Shown here in pieces: positions 28,628 to 38,151 of a stretch of 64,000 bases of DNA. Origin of the DNA: Brucella sp. 21LCYQ03 (GTDB lineage: Bacteria > Pseudomonadota > Alphaproteobacteria > Rhizobiales > Rhizobiaceae). Within the stretch, counting starts at the first letter, position 1. Each line of letters begins with the position of its first letter. Where the stretch lies: NCBI RefSeq assembly GCF_023554105.1, contig NZ_JAMJWE010000002.1, forward strand, positions 310,001-374,000, given 5' to 3'. The notes under the pieces were generated by a model. That model searched no databases. It worked only from the letters and a program-made list of their open reading frames with translations, and had not been told where the DNA came from. The position numbers and the translations under genes were made by a program.

Positions 28628-29038
28628 TTATTCGCCTTCTGCAGCAAGCGACTTCACAAGATCGATAATCTTGCGCCGCACTTTCGGATCTGAAATTTTG
28701 GTGAATGCGCGGGTAAGCTGCACACCTTCATTGGAACTCAAAAAGTCAACGACATAGGTTGCTTCATTATCCTCGGCAAAGCCTGCCTGTGTCGGTGTGG
28801 AACCCGGTGCATCTTCAAAAAAGAACGAAACCGGTACCGTCAAAATGTCTGAAATAGCCTGAAGACGGCTAGCACCCACGCGGTTGGTACCCTTTTCGTA
28901 CTTCTGGATTTGCTGAAACGTGATTCCGAGGCTTTCGCCTAGTTTTTCCTGACTGAGGCCCAACATATTGCGGCGAAGGCGGACGCGGCTGCCCACATGT
29001 ATATCAATGGGGTTTGGCTTCTTCTTATTCTCACTCAT
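28628..29038 (-). CDS. XRE-family helix-turn-helix regulator (PhrR-like)
   Basis: A 136-residue protein with an N-terminal Cro/C1-type HTH: VGSRVRLRRNMLGLSQEKLG, then ITFQQIQKYEKGTNRV (about 16-55). The C-terminal part (about 70-136) is of unknown function and ends with DPKVRRKIIDLVKSLAAE. Closely similar regulators lie next to metK and lnt in many Rhizobiales, and rhizobial PhrR belongs to this group. Target genes are not visible; the fixed neighbourhood suggests it may regulate metK, but that is inference. Confidence 0.85.
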   Translation of the reverse strand: MSENKKKPNPIDIHVGSRVRLRRNMLGLSQEKLGESLGITFQQIQKYEKGTNRVGASRLQAISDILTVPVSFFFEDAPGSTPTQAGFAEDNEATYVVDFLSSNEGVQLTRAFTKISDPKVRRKIIDLVKSLAAEGE

Positions 29039-29182
29039 ACAGCATCACTCCTCGCAACCGCGAGCTTTCATTCATGGCCTGTTCATTCGAACAGGGATAA
29101 AAAATCATTATGGGAGGTAGTCAGACCCGTCGCAACAGACGCCGTCACCGCCCGAGTATAACATCGCAACAAAATTGCCGTG

Positions 29183-30778
29183 TCAATGAAAACGCTTACG
29201 AAAAGACAAACTGAGACACAGGCATATGACGAATAGCGCTAACAGGATGGCAAGAGCCTGCTTCACACCCGGCGCACTGCCCCAAAATGGGACACGCTCT
29301 TCGGGCAAGTAAGCATCAATCACCCCCACAGCGTCAAGTGGTAGCTCTTCAATGATTCGTCCATAAGCATCCACAACAGCAGATACACCATTATTGGCAG
29401 CACGAACGAGGGGGAGGCCTTGCTCGACAGACCGCACCTGTGCTTGTCGGAAATGCTGGTAAGGTCCGGGTGTATCGCCATACCATGCATCATTGGTGAC
29501 ATTGACAATCGCCGTCACCTTTCGTCCGGTATAGGAAAGCTCATCAGGGAAAATCGCTTCATAGCAGATCAACGGCAGGAAGGTTTGACCCTCCATGACA
29601 TTGATCGCGTGACGCGCCTTGGCCGCTGTGAAACCGCCGGGCATTTCGACCACTTCCTGCAATCCCCAACTGCGTAAATACCGCTCAAATGGCAGATATT
29701 CGCCGAACGGCACCAGATGGACCTTATCGGTGTAATCGATGATTTTACCGTCGCCATTGATCGTCAGGATGGAATTATAATAGCGAGGATCGCGACGCGG
29801 CACGATTTCTTCACGCACTGCGCCTGTTAACAGCACCTGATCATCGCCAACCACATCGGCAATACGCTTGAGCGCTTCAGGTGTGGAAGAAAGAATATAG
29901 GGAACCGCAGTTTCAGGCCAAATCACCACATCTGGTCGCGGCGCACCCTCTGCTGGTGCCTGCTCAGTCATGGCGATAAATTTATCGAAGATCGCCCGCC
30001 GTTCATTATTGTCCCATTTCAGACTCTGCGAAATGGAAGGCTGAACGATGCGAATTGAAAGCGTTGTCCTATCAGTATCAAGCGCTGGCGCATTCGACAA
30101 AACCCATGCGCCAAAACCGATATGCGTAGCGACAAGAACAACGGCCAAGCCAAGCCCGGTCTTTGCGAAACGACCGCCACTGAGCAATGCGGGTGCTGAA
30201 AACACCAGCGCTGCAAATGCGCTCATACCAATGAGGCCCACAATCTCCACCGACTGCATCATCATCGGCGTCGGCATGGCAGCATAGCCCAGCGCATTCC
30301 ACGGAAAGCCTGTGAAAACAAATGTCCGCAGCCATTCTGTCAAACCAAAGCCGAGCGCCATCGCAAAGATGCGTCCAATGCCTTGCGACCAGAAAAGTCG
30401 CGCAACCATCGCGGCCAACCCGTAGAAAATGGCCAGAAACGCGGGAAGGCCCAAAACTGCAAACGGAATAGCCCAGGCAAATTGCTCAGCATCCACCAAA
30501 AGAGCAGTTCCGATCCACCAAAGACCGGATACGAAATAACCAAAGCCGAACCACCAGCCGATCAGGCCAGCCGGAAAAAAGCGCCGGATCGGGCCTTTTT
30601 CCTTATCGGGTACTGCGCCGTCAATCAGCCAGACCAGCAGTGGGAAGGTGATAAACCCGGCGATAAAGATATCAAACGGTGGTTGGGTGAGCGTCGCAAT
30701 TGCACCACTGAGAAAAGCGACCAGCGCCCGGCGCCAGCCGCTCAGTGAAGAGATCTTCCCCGCAAATCTCTCTATCAT
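29183..30778 (-). CDS. lnt: Apolipoprotein N-acyltransferase
   Basis: A 531-residue inner-membrane enzyme that adds the third acyl chain to the N-terminal cysteine of lipoproteins. The N-terminal 230 residues hold about six to eight hydrophobic segments; the periplasmic nitrilase-like domain carries the Glu-Lys-Cys triad at Glu289 (IWPETAVP), Lys352 (TDKVHLVPFGEY) and Cys405 (LICYEAIF). A last membrane segment sits at about 508-525. Its ATG overlaps the corC stop by one base (TGATG), so translation is coupled. Confidence 0.96.
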   Translation of the reverse strand: MIERFAGKISSLSGWRRALVAFLSGAIATLTQPPFDIFIAGFITFPLLVWLIDGAVPDKEKGPIRRFFPAGLIGWWFGFGYFVSGLWWIGTALLVDAEQFAWAIPFAVLGLPAFLAIFYGLAAMVARLFWSQGIGRIFAMALGFGLTEWLRTFVFTGFPWNALGYAAMPTPMMMQSVEIVGLIGMSAFAALVFSAPALLSGGRFAKTGLGLAVVLVATHIGFGAWVLSNAPALDTDRTTLSIRIVQPSISQSLKWDNNERRAIFDKFIAMTEQAPAEGAPRPDVVIWPETAVPYILSSTPEALKRIADVVGDDQVLLTGAVREEIVPRRDPRYYNSILTINGDGKIIDYTDKVHLVPFGEYLPFERYLRSWGLQEVVEMPGGFTAAKARHAINVMEGQTFLPLICYEAIFPDELSYTGRKVTAIVNVTNDAWYGDTPGPYQHFRQAQVRSVEQGLPLVRAANNGVSAVVDAYGRIIEELPLDAVGVIDAYLPEERVPFWGSAPGVKQALAILLALFVICLCLSLSFRKRFH

Positions 30779-31848
30779 CAGGCCTCTTTGGACGTGTCCG
30801 TGGTGTTTTCGGATGCATCATCATCCGTGCTGACAACTGGATGTAGCCGATGACTTTCTGATTCTGAAAGCGGCACAATGCGAACCCGCTTTACACGGCG
30901 CGGGTCAACTTCCAGCACATGGAACTCATATCCCGGGATAGCCTGAACGACCTCACCTCGCACAGGGATGCGTCCAAGAACAGAGAAAATCAGACCGCCG
31001 ACAGTGTCGACATCCTCGCCATGTTCTCCGGCCTCAAAAGATGGGCCGATCTTCTCAGCCAGTTCTTCAAGATCAGCACGCGCATCCACGACAAAAACGC
31101 CGTTGCCTTCCTCAGAGATCATAATCTCTTCGTCGTCATGCTCGTCTTCAATGTCGCCGACAACCATTTCAACGATGTCTTCGAGCGAGGCCAGACCATC
31201 AGTGCCACCATATTCATCAATGACCAGAGCCATCTGAATATGAGCCGCCTGCATACGTGCCATAAGTCCGCTTGCCAACATCGATGGCGGCACGAACAAC
31301 ACTTTGCGAATTAGATTGAGTTCGCCGATCGTCTTCGTGAGGTCGATACGCCCCATGTCAAACTTGGCAGCACTTGTTGCGTCAGTCTTCTGACGGGATT
31401 GCTGTGTAATGTAATTCAACACATCTCGGATATGGATCATGCCGCGCGGATCATCCAGCGTTTCAGCATAGACGGGCATGCGTGAATGGCCGGAGCTTTC
31501 AAACAGCTCCAGCGCCTCCCAGAGCGGTGTAGAAATTTCAATCGCTACAACATCCGCGCGTGGGATCATCACATCTTCAACGCGGATTTCGCGCAGACGC
31601 AGTATGTTGTTGAGCATCGCCTTTTCTTCAGGCGAGAAAGCCGAATCCTGTTCGCTTTCAGTGCTTGAAAGCGCATCAGCTAAATCTTCGCGCAAAGACG
31701 ATGATTGGCGCGAACGCATAAATGGAAAAATATTTGCCAGAAGAGAACGCTTTTCGCTCGATTGCGAGCGCTGCGTACTTTGCCCTTCGGCGTCTTGTGT
31801 GTCGCTTCGGCTATCGCCAGCGGTCGAGGAATTGTTTTGGTCAGCCAT
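30778..31848 (-). CDS. corC: CorC/HlyC-family CBS-domain protein
   Basis: About 356 residues, with two CBS domains (from VEDVMIPRADVVAIE, about 90-225) and a C-terminal CorC/HlyC transporter-associated domain (about 240-330). The family is linked to Mg2+/Co2+ efflux and annotated as hemolysin-like, but there is no transmembrane segment here, so it is cytosolic and presumably regulatory. Its invariable position between ybeY and lnt points to envelope or ribosome homeostasis. I chose the ATG at 31848, 2 bp after the ybeY stop; a TTG at 31854 is also in frame. Confidence 0.92.
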   Translation of the reverse strand: MADQNNSSTAGDSRSDTQDAEGQSTQRSQSSEKRSLLANIFPFMRSRQSSSLREDLADALSSTESEQDSAFSPEEKAMLNNILRLREIRVEDVMIPRADVVAIEISTPLWEALELFESSGHSRMPVYAETLDDPRGMIHIRDVLNYITQQSRQKTDATSAAKFDMGRIDLTKTIGELNLIRKVLFVPPSMLASGLMARMQAAHIQMALVIDEYGGTDGLASLEDIVEMVVGDIEDEHDDEEIMISEEGNGVFVVDARADLEELAEKIGPSFEAGEHGEDVDTVGGLIFSVLGRIPVRGEVVQAIPGYEFHVLEVDPRRVKRVRIVPLSESESHRLHPVVSTDDDASENTTDTSKEA

Positions 31849-31850
31849 GA

Positions 31851-32357
31851 TCAATCTGTTTCAACGTTTAAATCGGATACAGCATAAGGGTCGGGGATGG
31901 CAAGAGCATGAAGGATTTCGCGTTCGCGACGTTCCATCTCTTCGGCCTCCTCCTCAGTCTCGTGATCGTAACCCAAAAGATGCAAAAAGCCATGCACTAC
32001 GAGATGCGTGAGATGGTTATCGAACGGCTTGCCCTCTTCGAGAGCCTCGCGCTCCACCGTTTCGCGCGCAATAATGATATCACCCAGCATTGGGCCCGGC
32101 TGCTCGCCAGCCTTTACAGGATAGGCCGGGAAAGACAAAACATTGGTCGCCTTGTCCTTGTTTCGCCACTCAGCATTGATCTTGCGGATAGAAGCATCGT
32201 CGGTAAAAACCAGACTCAGTTCACTCTCAGCGGGCTTTAGCCGGAGATTATTCCAGGCCGCCTCTACGGAGCGCTGCACAAGTCCTTCAAGGACTGTTTC
32301 TTCCGGCCAGTTGCCGGCTTCGATCATAATGTCGATTTGGATCGCGTTATCTGACAC
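31851..32357 (-). CDS. ybeY: Endoribonuclease YbeY (16S rRNA maturation)
   Basis: A metal-dependent RNase acting in 16S rRNA 3'-end maturation and 70S quality control. The zinc-binding motif [16 protein letters not shown] (H-x3-H-x5-H type) is clear near residues 118-133. The GTG start at 32357 (VSDNAIQID) gives 168 residues, the usual Rhizobiales length, and follows GAGAGAA; the frame is open about 107 codons further upstream, with an ATG at 32453, but that part is unlike known YbeY. It lies between phoH and corC. Confidence 0.95.
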   Translation of the reverse strand: MSDNAIQIDIMIEAGNWPEETVLEGLVQRSVEAAWNNLRLKPAESELSLVFTDDASIRKINAEWRNKDKATNVLSFPAYPVKAGEQPGPMLGDIIIARETVEREALEEGKPFDNHLTHLVVHGFLHLLGYDHETEEEAEEMERREREILHALAIPDPYAVSDLNVETD

Positions 32358-32484
32358 TTCTCTCGCGGCTTGCGATGAAACAGCCGCTCTATCCTTCCAG
32401 TTGTTAAAAGAAGCGTCCGCCTTTCGGCGGACGTAATATTTATAAATCGTCATTATTCTACGCGAATACAAGAATAATTTTGAA

Positions 32485-33588
32485 TTATTCTGATCGTGCG
32501 TGCTTTTTAGCGTCAGTGTCGTAAGCGGTAACGATAGCCGCAACCAGCGGATGACGCACCACGTCTTTCTCGGTAAAGCGCACTTTGACAACCGATTCGA
32601 CATTTTCAAGCACACGCAGCGCTTCGACGAGACCTGATTTCTGGCCGGGCGGAAGATCGATCTGGCTTGGATCACCATTGACCATCATGCGCGAACCTTC
32701 ACCAAGACGGGTCAGGAACATCTTCATCTGCATCGACGTCGTGTTCTGCGCTTCGTCAAGAATAACCGCCGAATGCGCCAGCGTGCGACCACGCATGAAA
32801 GCGAGCGGAGCGATTTCGATCACACCTGCTGTAATGGCGCGTTCAACCTTTTCCGCAGGCATCATGTCGTAAAGCGCATCGTAAAGCGGGCGAAGGTAAG
32901 GGTCGACCTTTTCCTTCATGTCACCCGGCAAAAAGCCAAGGCGCTCACCAGCTTCAACAGCCGGGCGTGACAGAATGATACGCTCGACCAGACCACGCTC
33001 CAGAAGCATCGCAGCATGAGCAACGGCCAGATACGTCTTGCCCGTACCGGCCGGTCCGACACCCATAACCAGTTCCGAGCGATCAAGGGCGCGCATATAG
33101 GCGTCCTGCGTCGGTGTGCGGGCAAAAATTGTCTTCTTGCGCGTCGATATTTGCGCAGCCGACATTTTCCCTTTGGTTTCAAGGGTCGGTAAGACCAGCT
33201 GATCATCCGCAGCAATGGCAATGCGGATCGCGCCATCGACATCCGAAGCGGTCAGCTCATTACCCTTTTGCAGATATTCATAAAGTTGATCAAGCGTGCG
33301 GCGAGCCTGTTCGGTAGCCGTTGGCTCTCCACGGATGGATAGCTCGTTACCCCGTGAACGCACATCGACGCCGAGCTTCTGCTCAATACGCGCCAGATTC
33401 TCATCGAACTGGCCGTAAAGCGCACTAGCAAGGCGGTTATTGTCGAAGGTGAGGACGATATGGGCCATATCGGAGGCCCCGGATGGCGCAGTGATAGCAG
33501 AACTCGCAGCCGGGCTTGAAATTGTGTCTGTTTGCGTATGGATGGTTGGCTTGGCAGGCTTTAGTTTTTCCGTAGCGCTCAAACGCAT
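32485..33588 (-). CDS. PhoH-like P-loop ATPase
   Basis: About 367 residues, with an N-terminal KH-like region ([26 protein letters not shown], ending before residue 130) and a PhoH ATPase domain: Walker [15 protein letters not shown], Walker [10 protein letters not shown], and [10 protein letters not shown]. The family links to RNA metabolism with YbeY. The start is uncertain: ATG 33588 (MRLSATEK) is used here; 33612 and an internal MAHIVLTF are alternatives. The C-terminal end is about 130 bp before ybeY, consistent with one operon. Confidence 0.9.
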   Translation of the reverse strand: MRLSATEKLKPAKPTIHTQTDTISSPAASSAITAPSGASDMAHIVLTFDNNRLASALYGQFDENLARIEQKLGVDVRSRGNELSIRGEPTATEQARRTLDQLYEYLQKGNELTASDVDGAIRIAIAADDQLVLPTLETKGKMSAAQISTRKKTIFARTPTQDAYMRALDRSELVMGVGPAGTGKTYLAVAHAAMLLERGLVERIILSRPAVEAGERLGFLPGDMKEKVDPYLRPLYDALYDMMPAEKVERAITAGVIEIAPLAFMRGRTLAHSAVILDEAQNTTSMQMKMFLTRLGEGSRMMVNGDPSQIDLPPGQKSGLVEALRVLENVESVVKVRFTEKDVVRHPLVAAIVTAYDTDAKKHARSE

Positions 33589-33681
33589 CTCCCAAAGGTT
33601 CACGCATTGCAATCGCAGTAACGGCAGGACGTTCGGTCAAAGACTACTCACCGCGACTACTGCCTGAATGCTATAATGCTC

Positions 33682-35070
33682 TCACACAAGCTTTTGCGCA
33701 ATAAGACTATTGGTACCAGTCCCCGTAATTTTTACGCGGATGATCTCGCCGACCTGATCGTCATTGTTATCGATGATTGCAGGAAGAAGCCACGGCGAAC
33801 GACCGACCATCTGGCGCTCGAAACGACCCTTCTTTTCCAGAAGCACATCCATCTCTCGGCCAACCAGCGAATCCTGAAACGCATATTGCTGCTCATTGAG
33901 CAGCGCCTGAAGACGCTGCAAACGCTCATCCTTGACCGCCTCTTCCACATGATCGGGAAGATCGGCACCGGGTGTTCCGGGACGTGGCGAATATTTGAAC
34001 GAATAGGCCTGCGCATAATGCACTTCGCGCACCAGCTGCATCGTATCTTCAAAATCCTGATCGGTTTCGCCGGGGAAACCGACGATGAAATCACCTGACA
34101 AAGCCATATCCGGGCGCACTTCGCGGATCCGCTCGACAAGGCGGATATATTCATCGGCCTTGTGGCGGCGATTCATCGCTTTGAGAATACGATCCGAACC
34201 AGCCTGAACCGGCAAATGCAGATAGGGCATCAGCTGACGCAGATCGCGATGGGCTGCAATCAGTGTATCGTCCATATCGCGCGGATGGCTGGTCGTATAA
34301 CGCAGACGCGCCACACCGGGAATGCGGGCGAGGCGGAACAAAAGTTCACCAAGGCCCCATTCGCGGCCATCATCGCCCGCGCCATGCCATGCATTGACGT
34401 TCTGACCCAAAAGCGTGAGTTCGCGCACGCCGCTATCGGCAAGGCGTTCTGCCTCCGCAACAATCTGCGCAACGCTGCGCGAGACTTCCGAGCCGCGCGT
34501 ATAAGGCACCACGCAGAACGTACAGAACTTGTCGCAACCTTCCTGAACCGTCAGAAACGCCGAAACGCCGCGCTTGCGGGTTTCTTCGCGCTTTGGTGCA
34601 GGCAGATGCTCGAACTTGTCTTCGATGGCATATTCGGTTTCGACCACCTTTTCGCCGCCCCGCACACGCGCCAGCGCGTTGGGCAGACGGTGATAGGTCT
34701 GCGGTCCGATGACCAGATCGACATTGGGCGCACGACGCAGGATTTCCTGACCTTCGGCCTGCGCAACGCAACCGGCAACACCAATGGTCAGTTCCTTGCC
34801 ATTGGGTCCGCGCTTGTCCTGCATCTTGCGCAGGCGACCCAGCGCTGAATAAAGCTTTTCCGATGCCTTTTCGCGAATATGACAGGTGTTGAGCAGCACC
34901 AGATCTGCATCGTCGGGAGTGTCCGTCGTGACATAGCCTTCGGAGGCAAGGCTATCGGCCATACGCTGGCTGTCATAGACATTCATCTGGCAACCATAGG
35001 TCTTCACAAAGACCTTACGTGTGTTGCTGCCATCTGATGTTTTTTGAATATCGGTCATGTTTTCGCTCAT
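33682..35070 (-). CDS. miaB: tRNA-2-methylthio-N6-isopentenyladenosine synthase MiaB
   Basis: A 462-residue radical-SAM methylthiotransferase acting on A37 of tRNA. The auxiliary [4Fe-4S] cluster ligands are Cys27 (YGCQMN), Cys63 (NTCHIREKA) and Cys101 (GCVAQAEG); the radical-SAM ligands are Cys179, Cys183 and Cys186 (GCDKFCTFC). A TRAM domain ends the protein. It is upstream of phoH with a 93-bp gap. The start [10 protein letters not shown] is suggested by length; the first about 18 residues are not conserved in my recollection. Confidence 0.96.
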   Translation of the reverse strand: MSENMTDIQKTSDGSNTRKVFVKTYGCQMNVYDSQRMADSLASEGYVTTDTPDDADLVLLNTCHIREKASEKLYSALGRLRKMQDKRGPNGKELTIGVAGCVAQAEGQEILRRAPNVDLVIGPQTYHRLPNALARVRGGEKVVETEYAIEDKFEHLPAPKREETRKRGVSAFLTVQEGCDKFCTFCVVPYTRGSEVSRSVAQIVAEAERLADSGVRELTLLGQNVNAWHGAGDDGREWGLGELLFRLARIPGVARLRYTTSHPRDMDDTLIAAHRDLRQLMPYLHLPVQAGSDRILKAMNRRHKADEYIRLVERIREVRPDMALSGDFIVGFPGETDQDFEDTMQLVREVHYAQAYSFKYSPRPGTPGADLPDHVEEAVKDERLQRLQALLNEQQYAFQDSLVGREMDVLLEKKGRFERQMVGRSPWLLPAIIDNNDDQVGEIIRVKITGTGTNSLIAQKLV

Positions 35071-35227
35071 GGCGGCTATCTAGCGTTTTTATCGCGGCAT
35101 TAAAAGGCGACAAACTTACGCTCTTATACCAAGGCGCTGAGATGCTAACGCATCACGCCTTGAAGAAGTTCAATCGCCACTCGGGCTTAACCCAACTCTA
35201 TCGAGTTTCACTCTATGGAATTGGGTA

Positions 35228-36031
35228 TCAATCTTCCGCGATCTCGCGACCATGCAACGACGTCTGCAAAAGCGCCCTCACCCGGTTTTCCATTGTGTGG
35301 GCAAGTGCCTTGCGATCCGTCTCAGCAGTCACCACAATCGGCTCGCCAAAACGTATTTCAACGTCGATCGCGCCTTCTTTCAGGATGCCTTTAAGGTGCG
35401 GCATCAACTGTACATCGCCCGGCCATGAGGCAATCGGGCGATGGTAGCGCCCCATCGCCATGCCATGCATGCCTGTATAAGCAATGGCCACCGGCTGCAC
35501 GATCACTTCAGGCACAGCTGCCTCACGAATAGCTGCATGTGCAGCCCCAAAAAGTGCGGTCTTGAATGGCAATACCCGGTTACCGTCCGAGGTTGTACCC
35601 TCCGGGAACAGAACCATAGCGTCACCATCGGCCAGACGTCTTGCAATGTCAGAGGTTTGTTCACCCGTTTTTCCGCGCCGTTCACGCTCGACAAAGACCG
35701 TGCGCTGCAACACGGCGAAAAAGCCAAAGACCGGCCAGCTTTTCACTTCCGATTTTGCAATGAACGAAACCTGACCCGCCGCCGACAGAACAACAATATC
35801 GCTCCATGACGTATGATTGGCGACCAGCAAAAGCGGTCTGCCTTCCGGCATCTCGCCGACAATCGTAATGCGGAAGCCGAACAGGCGCGCGATAATACGA
35901 TGAAAGAAATTCGGCAGACGGCACTTCCAAGTGTTTTTGAGTTTCAAAAACACATATTGAAACGGGATGAGCGACAGGCTGAGAGCTACCATCGCCACAA
36001 CCACTAAAATGATGCGGATTGCGCCAATCAT
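35228..36031 (-). CDS. plsC: 1-acyl-sn-glycerol-3-phosphate acyltransferase
   Basis: A 267-residue membrane-bound acyltransferase that makes phosphatidic acid from lysophosphatidic acid. An N-terminal membrane helix (about 5-25) precedes the HX4D motif NHTSWSD (about 72-78) and the substrate motif FPEGTTSDG (about 143-151). Its ATG overlaps the rimI stop by 4 bp (36028-36031), showing coupling. In several Alphaproteobacteria a Fur/Mur gene lies around here; none is present in this window. Confidence 0.93.
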   Translation of the reverse strand: MIGAIRIILVVVAMVALSLSLIPFQYVFLKLKNTWKCRLPNFFHRIIARLFGFRITIVGEMPEGRPLLLVANHTSWSDIVVLSAAGQVSFIAKSEVKSWPVFGFFAVLQRTVFVERERRGKTGEQTSDIARRLADGDAMVLFPEGTTSDGNRVLPFKTALFGAAHAAIREAAVPEVIVQPVAIAYTGMHGMAMGRYHRPIASWPGDVQLMPHLKGILKEGAIDVEIRFGEPIVVTAETDRKALAHTMENRVRALLQTSLHGREIAED

Positions 36032-36528
36032 TGCGGCCTCACCAGATCGCGCCGCAGAATGAAAGCCGATGAACGACCATTTTCTGTTTCATAATAGGCT
36101 GGACGATCACCGACCTTGTTGAAACCAATCCGCCGGTAAAGAGCGAGTGCCGCAACATTGTTTTCATCGACTTCCAGAAACAGCGTTTCCGCCCGTTCCT
36201 GATAAAGATAGCGCAGCACCGCATCCATCAGCGAGCGACCAACACCCTGTTTGCGCACCTCATCGGAAACCGCAATCGTCAAGATTTCTGCTTCACCTGC
36301 AACCAATCGGGCCAGCACAAAACCGCATGCCTTGCCGGGTTTGCCCTCTGGCCGTGCCACAAAGCCAAACACGTTATCCTGTGCGATCAGCGAGCGGAAA
36401 TCGTCTGAGCTCCAGCTATGATGAAAAGCCAGCGCATGAACGCGGTGAATTTCTCCGCAGTCCTTAGCGCTAAGCGGCTCGACCGAAACAGGCTTGCGGC
36501 CAAAGCGTGGGAGCGAAAATCCCAGCAT
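36028..36528 (-). CDS. rimI: Ribosomal protein alanine N-acetyltransferase RimI (GNAT)
   Basis: About 166 residues with a GNAT core: EILTIAVSDEVRKQGVGRSLMD (acetyl-CoA loop, about 81-102), then FLEVDENNVAALALYRRIGF. RimI acetylates the N-terminus of ribosomal protein S18. The ATG at 36528 is selected because it lies 1 bp after the tsaB stop with GGAG at the right distance; an upstream frame extension exists. tsaB-rimI is a widespread pair. Confidence 0.93.
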   Translation of the reverse strand: MLGFSLPRFGRKPVSVEPLSAKDCGEIHRVHALAFHHSWSSDDFRSLIAQDNVFGFVARPEGKPGKACGFVLARLVAGEAEILTIAVSDEVRKQGVGRSLMDAVLRYLYQERAETLFLEVDENNVAALALYRRIGFNKVGDRPAYYETENGRSSAFILRRDLVRPQ

Positions 36529-36529
36529 C

Positions 36530-37219
36530 TTATTCTCCGCTCGCCTTACGCGGCAGCGCAAAACCAGTCTGCGGCTTCACATCAGGTCCGCGCATGTAAA
36601 GCGGCTTTGGCGCTTCACCCGGTTCGCGCAATGCTGCAAGCTTGGCATAAGTGCCGATCCATGCGGTTGGTTCGGCGCGTGCTGTGCTGAATGTACCAGC
36701 CATAATCTCATTGAGCGCATCTGCGGCAGAACCAGCAAGCACCGTCTCTGAGGATTGCTGCTGGATAAGCGCCAGCGCTTCATCGCGCGGCAGCACCATT
36801 GGGCTGGCGACAGCCAAACCCTCACCATCAAAGTCCTGCGCATAGATTTCGCCGCGATGCGCTTCGAGCAGCACCAGAACCGGCTGACCCGGATGGCTGA
36901 TCGCCACTTCCGATGCAAGCGCATCGAATGCACTGACACCGATTGCCGGACGCTCAAGCGCCAGCGCAAAACCGCGCGCTGCCGACACGCCAATCCGCAC
37001 ACCAGTAAACGAACCCGGACCAATATTGACGGCCACGCGATCAAAATCGGCCATGGCAATTCCAGCTTCAGCTGTCACGCGCCCGATATAGTCCATCAGG
37101 ACTTCGGCATGTCCTTTGCCAATATTCTCGCTGACTTCAGCGAGAACCGTATCGGTGCCAGAATCATAGATCGCGGCAGCACACCAGGAAGAAGCGGTAT
37201 CAAGGGCAAGTATCTTCAT
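36530..37219 (-). CDS. tsaB: tRNA threonylcarbamoyladenosine biosynthesis protein TsaB
   Basis: A 229-residue member of the ASKHA family and partner of TsaD/TsaE in t6A37 formation on ANN-decoding tRNAs. It starts MKILALDTASSWCAAAIYD, and the block GPGSFTGVRIGVSAARGFALAL is diagnostic. It is the first gene of a tightly coupled tsaB-rimI-plsC unit, with a 150-bp gap before miaB. The ATG at 37219 fits the family start exactly. Confidence 0.96.
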   Translation of the reverse strand: MKILALDTASSWCAAAIYDSGTDTVLAEVSENIGKGHAEVLMDYIGRVTAEAGIAMADFDRVAVNIGPGSFTGVRIGVSAARGFALALERPAIGVSAFDALASEVAISHPGQPVLVLLEAHRGEIYAQDFDGEGLAVASPMVLPRDEALALIQQQSSETVLAGSAADALNEIMAGTFSTARAEPTAWIGTYAKLAALREPGEAPKPLYMRGPDVKPQTGFALPRKASGE

Positions 37220-37398
37220 AAGCCATCGGGTAAATCAGAATTCGTTATGCCACAAGCAAAACACATGAATTGTGCCAAATTTAGCAGCGTTTTCGGGAAC
37301 AAAATGCCGTGCAGAGCGTTTTAATACTGGATGCGGGGCGGAATTGAATTACCCTATCCAAACCGGCCTTACATTGAGATCCGGCGGGGGCGGTTTCA

Positions 37399-37439
37399 GA
37401 AAGCAAATCTGCTTTCGCTCAGTGATGTCCCAATCACTG
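37399..37439 (+). promoter_or_regulatory. Two inverted repeats upstream of dps
   Basis: GAAAGCA (37399-37405) / TGCTTTC (37410-37416) and CAGTGAT (37420-37426) / ATCACTG (37433-37439) stand side by side, 39 bp before the dps ATG. They could be a regulator binding site (dps is commonly under OxyR or iron control) or 5'-leader hairpins. No match to a specific operator is claimed. Confidence 0.5.
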
Positions 37440-37477
37440 TGATTTGAGTCGGATCGTGCAAAGGATATGAGGATCAA

Positions 37478-37975
37478 ATGTCCAAGAAGTCGATGCATGC
37501 AACCCGCAACGATCTTCCCTCCAATACCAAGACCACGATGATCGCACTACTGAATGAAAATCTGGCTGCGACGATTGATCTTGCCCTCATCACAAAGCAG
37601 GCGCACTGGAACCTCAAGGGGCCGCAGTTTATCGCCGTGCATGAATTGCTCGATACATTCCGCACTGATCTCGACGATCACGTGGACACGATCGCAGAAC
37701 GCGCTGTTCAGCTTGGCGGAACCGCCTATGGCACAACACAGGTTGTGGCGAAAGACTCCAAGCTCAAAGCCTACCCGACCGATATTTATGCCGTGCACGA
37801 CCATCTTGCAGCGCTGATTGAGCGTTACGGCGATGTGGCCAACCTCGTGCGTCAGTCGATCAAGGATGCAGATGAAGCCGGTGACGACACCACTGCCGAT
37901 ATTTTCACTGCCGCCTCGCGCAGTCTCGATAAGGCATTGTGGTTCCTGGAAGCCCACGTTCAGGAAAAGAACTGA
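37478..37975 (+). CDS. dps: DNA starvation/stationary-phase protein Dps
   Basis: A 165-residue ferritin-like protein that forms 12-mers, stores iron using H2O2 as oxidant and protects DNA. The inter-subunit ferroxidase ligands are in place with E. coli spacing: His43, His55, Asp59, Asp70 and Glu74 (KQAHWNLKG ... [13 protein letters not shown]). The Lys/Arg/Ser-rich N-terminus is the usual DNA-binding tail. AGGAT precedes the ATG. The gene is single, flanked by inverted repeats upstream and a bidirectional terminator downstream. Confidence 0.96.
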   Translation: MSKKSMHATRNDLPSNTKTTMIALLNENLAATIDLALITKQAHWNLKGPQFIAVHELLDTFRTDLDDHVDTIAERAVQLGGTAYGTTQVVAKDSKLKAYPTDIYAVHDHLAALIERYGDVANLVRQSIKDADEAGDDTTADIFTAASRSLDKALWFLEAHVQEKN

Positions 37976-38027
37976 TTTTGACGCTCTGACGGCCTGCAAA
38001 TGGCGTTTTTCTGCGTTTCCGGTGCTC

Positions 38028-38045
38028 ATGTACCTTTAAGTACAT
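38028..38045. repeat. Palindromic element downstream of dps
   Basis: ATGTAC (38028-38033) and GTACAT (38040-38045) flank CTTTAA, inside an about 90-bp stretch (about 37996-38085) with further partial complementarity. I recall similar elements scattered in Brucellaceae genomes, but a search would be needed to confirm that it is a repeat. Confidence 0.4.
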
Positions 38046-38119
38046 TCCGCTCCGGTTCTCGAAATCCACCATTTTCGGCACGTCATAAAGCCAAAATAAA
38101 TAATCTTGCGACCGTAAAT

Positions 38120-38146
38120 AAAAGGCCGGGAATTTCCCGGCCTTTT
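38120..38146. terminator. Bidirectional terminator between dps and the M29 aminopeptidase gene
   Basis: Stem AAAAGGCCGGG (38120-38130) / CCCGGCCTTTT (38136-38146) with A/T tracts on both sides, between convergent genes. Confidence 0.88.
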
Positions 38147-38151
38147 TAAAA

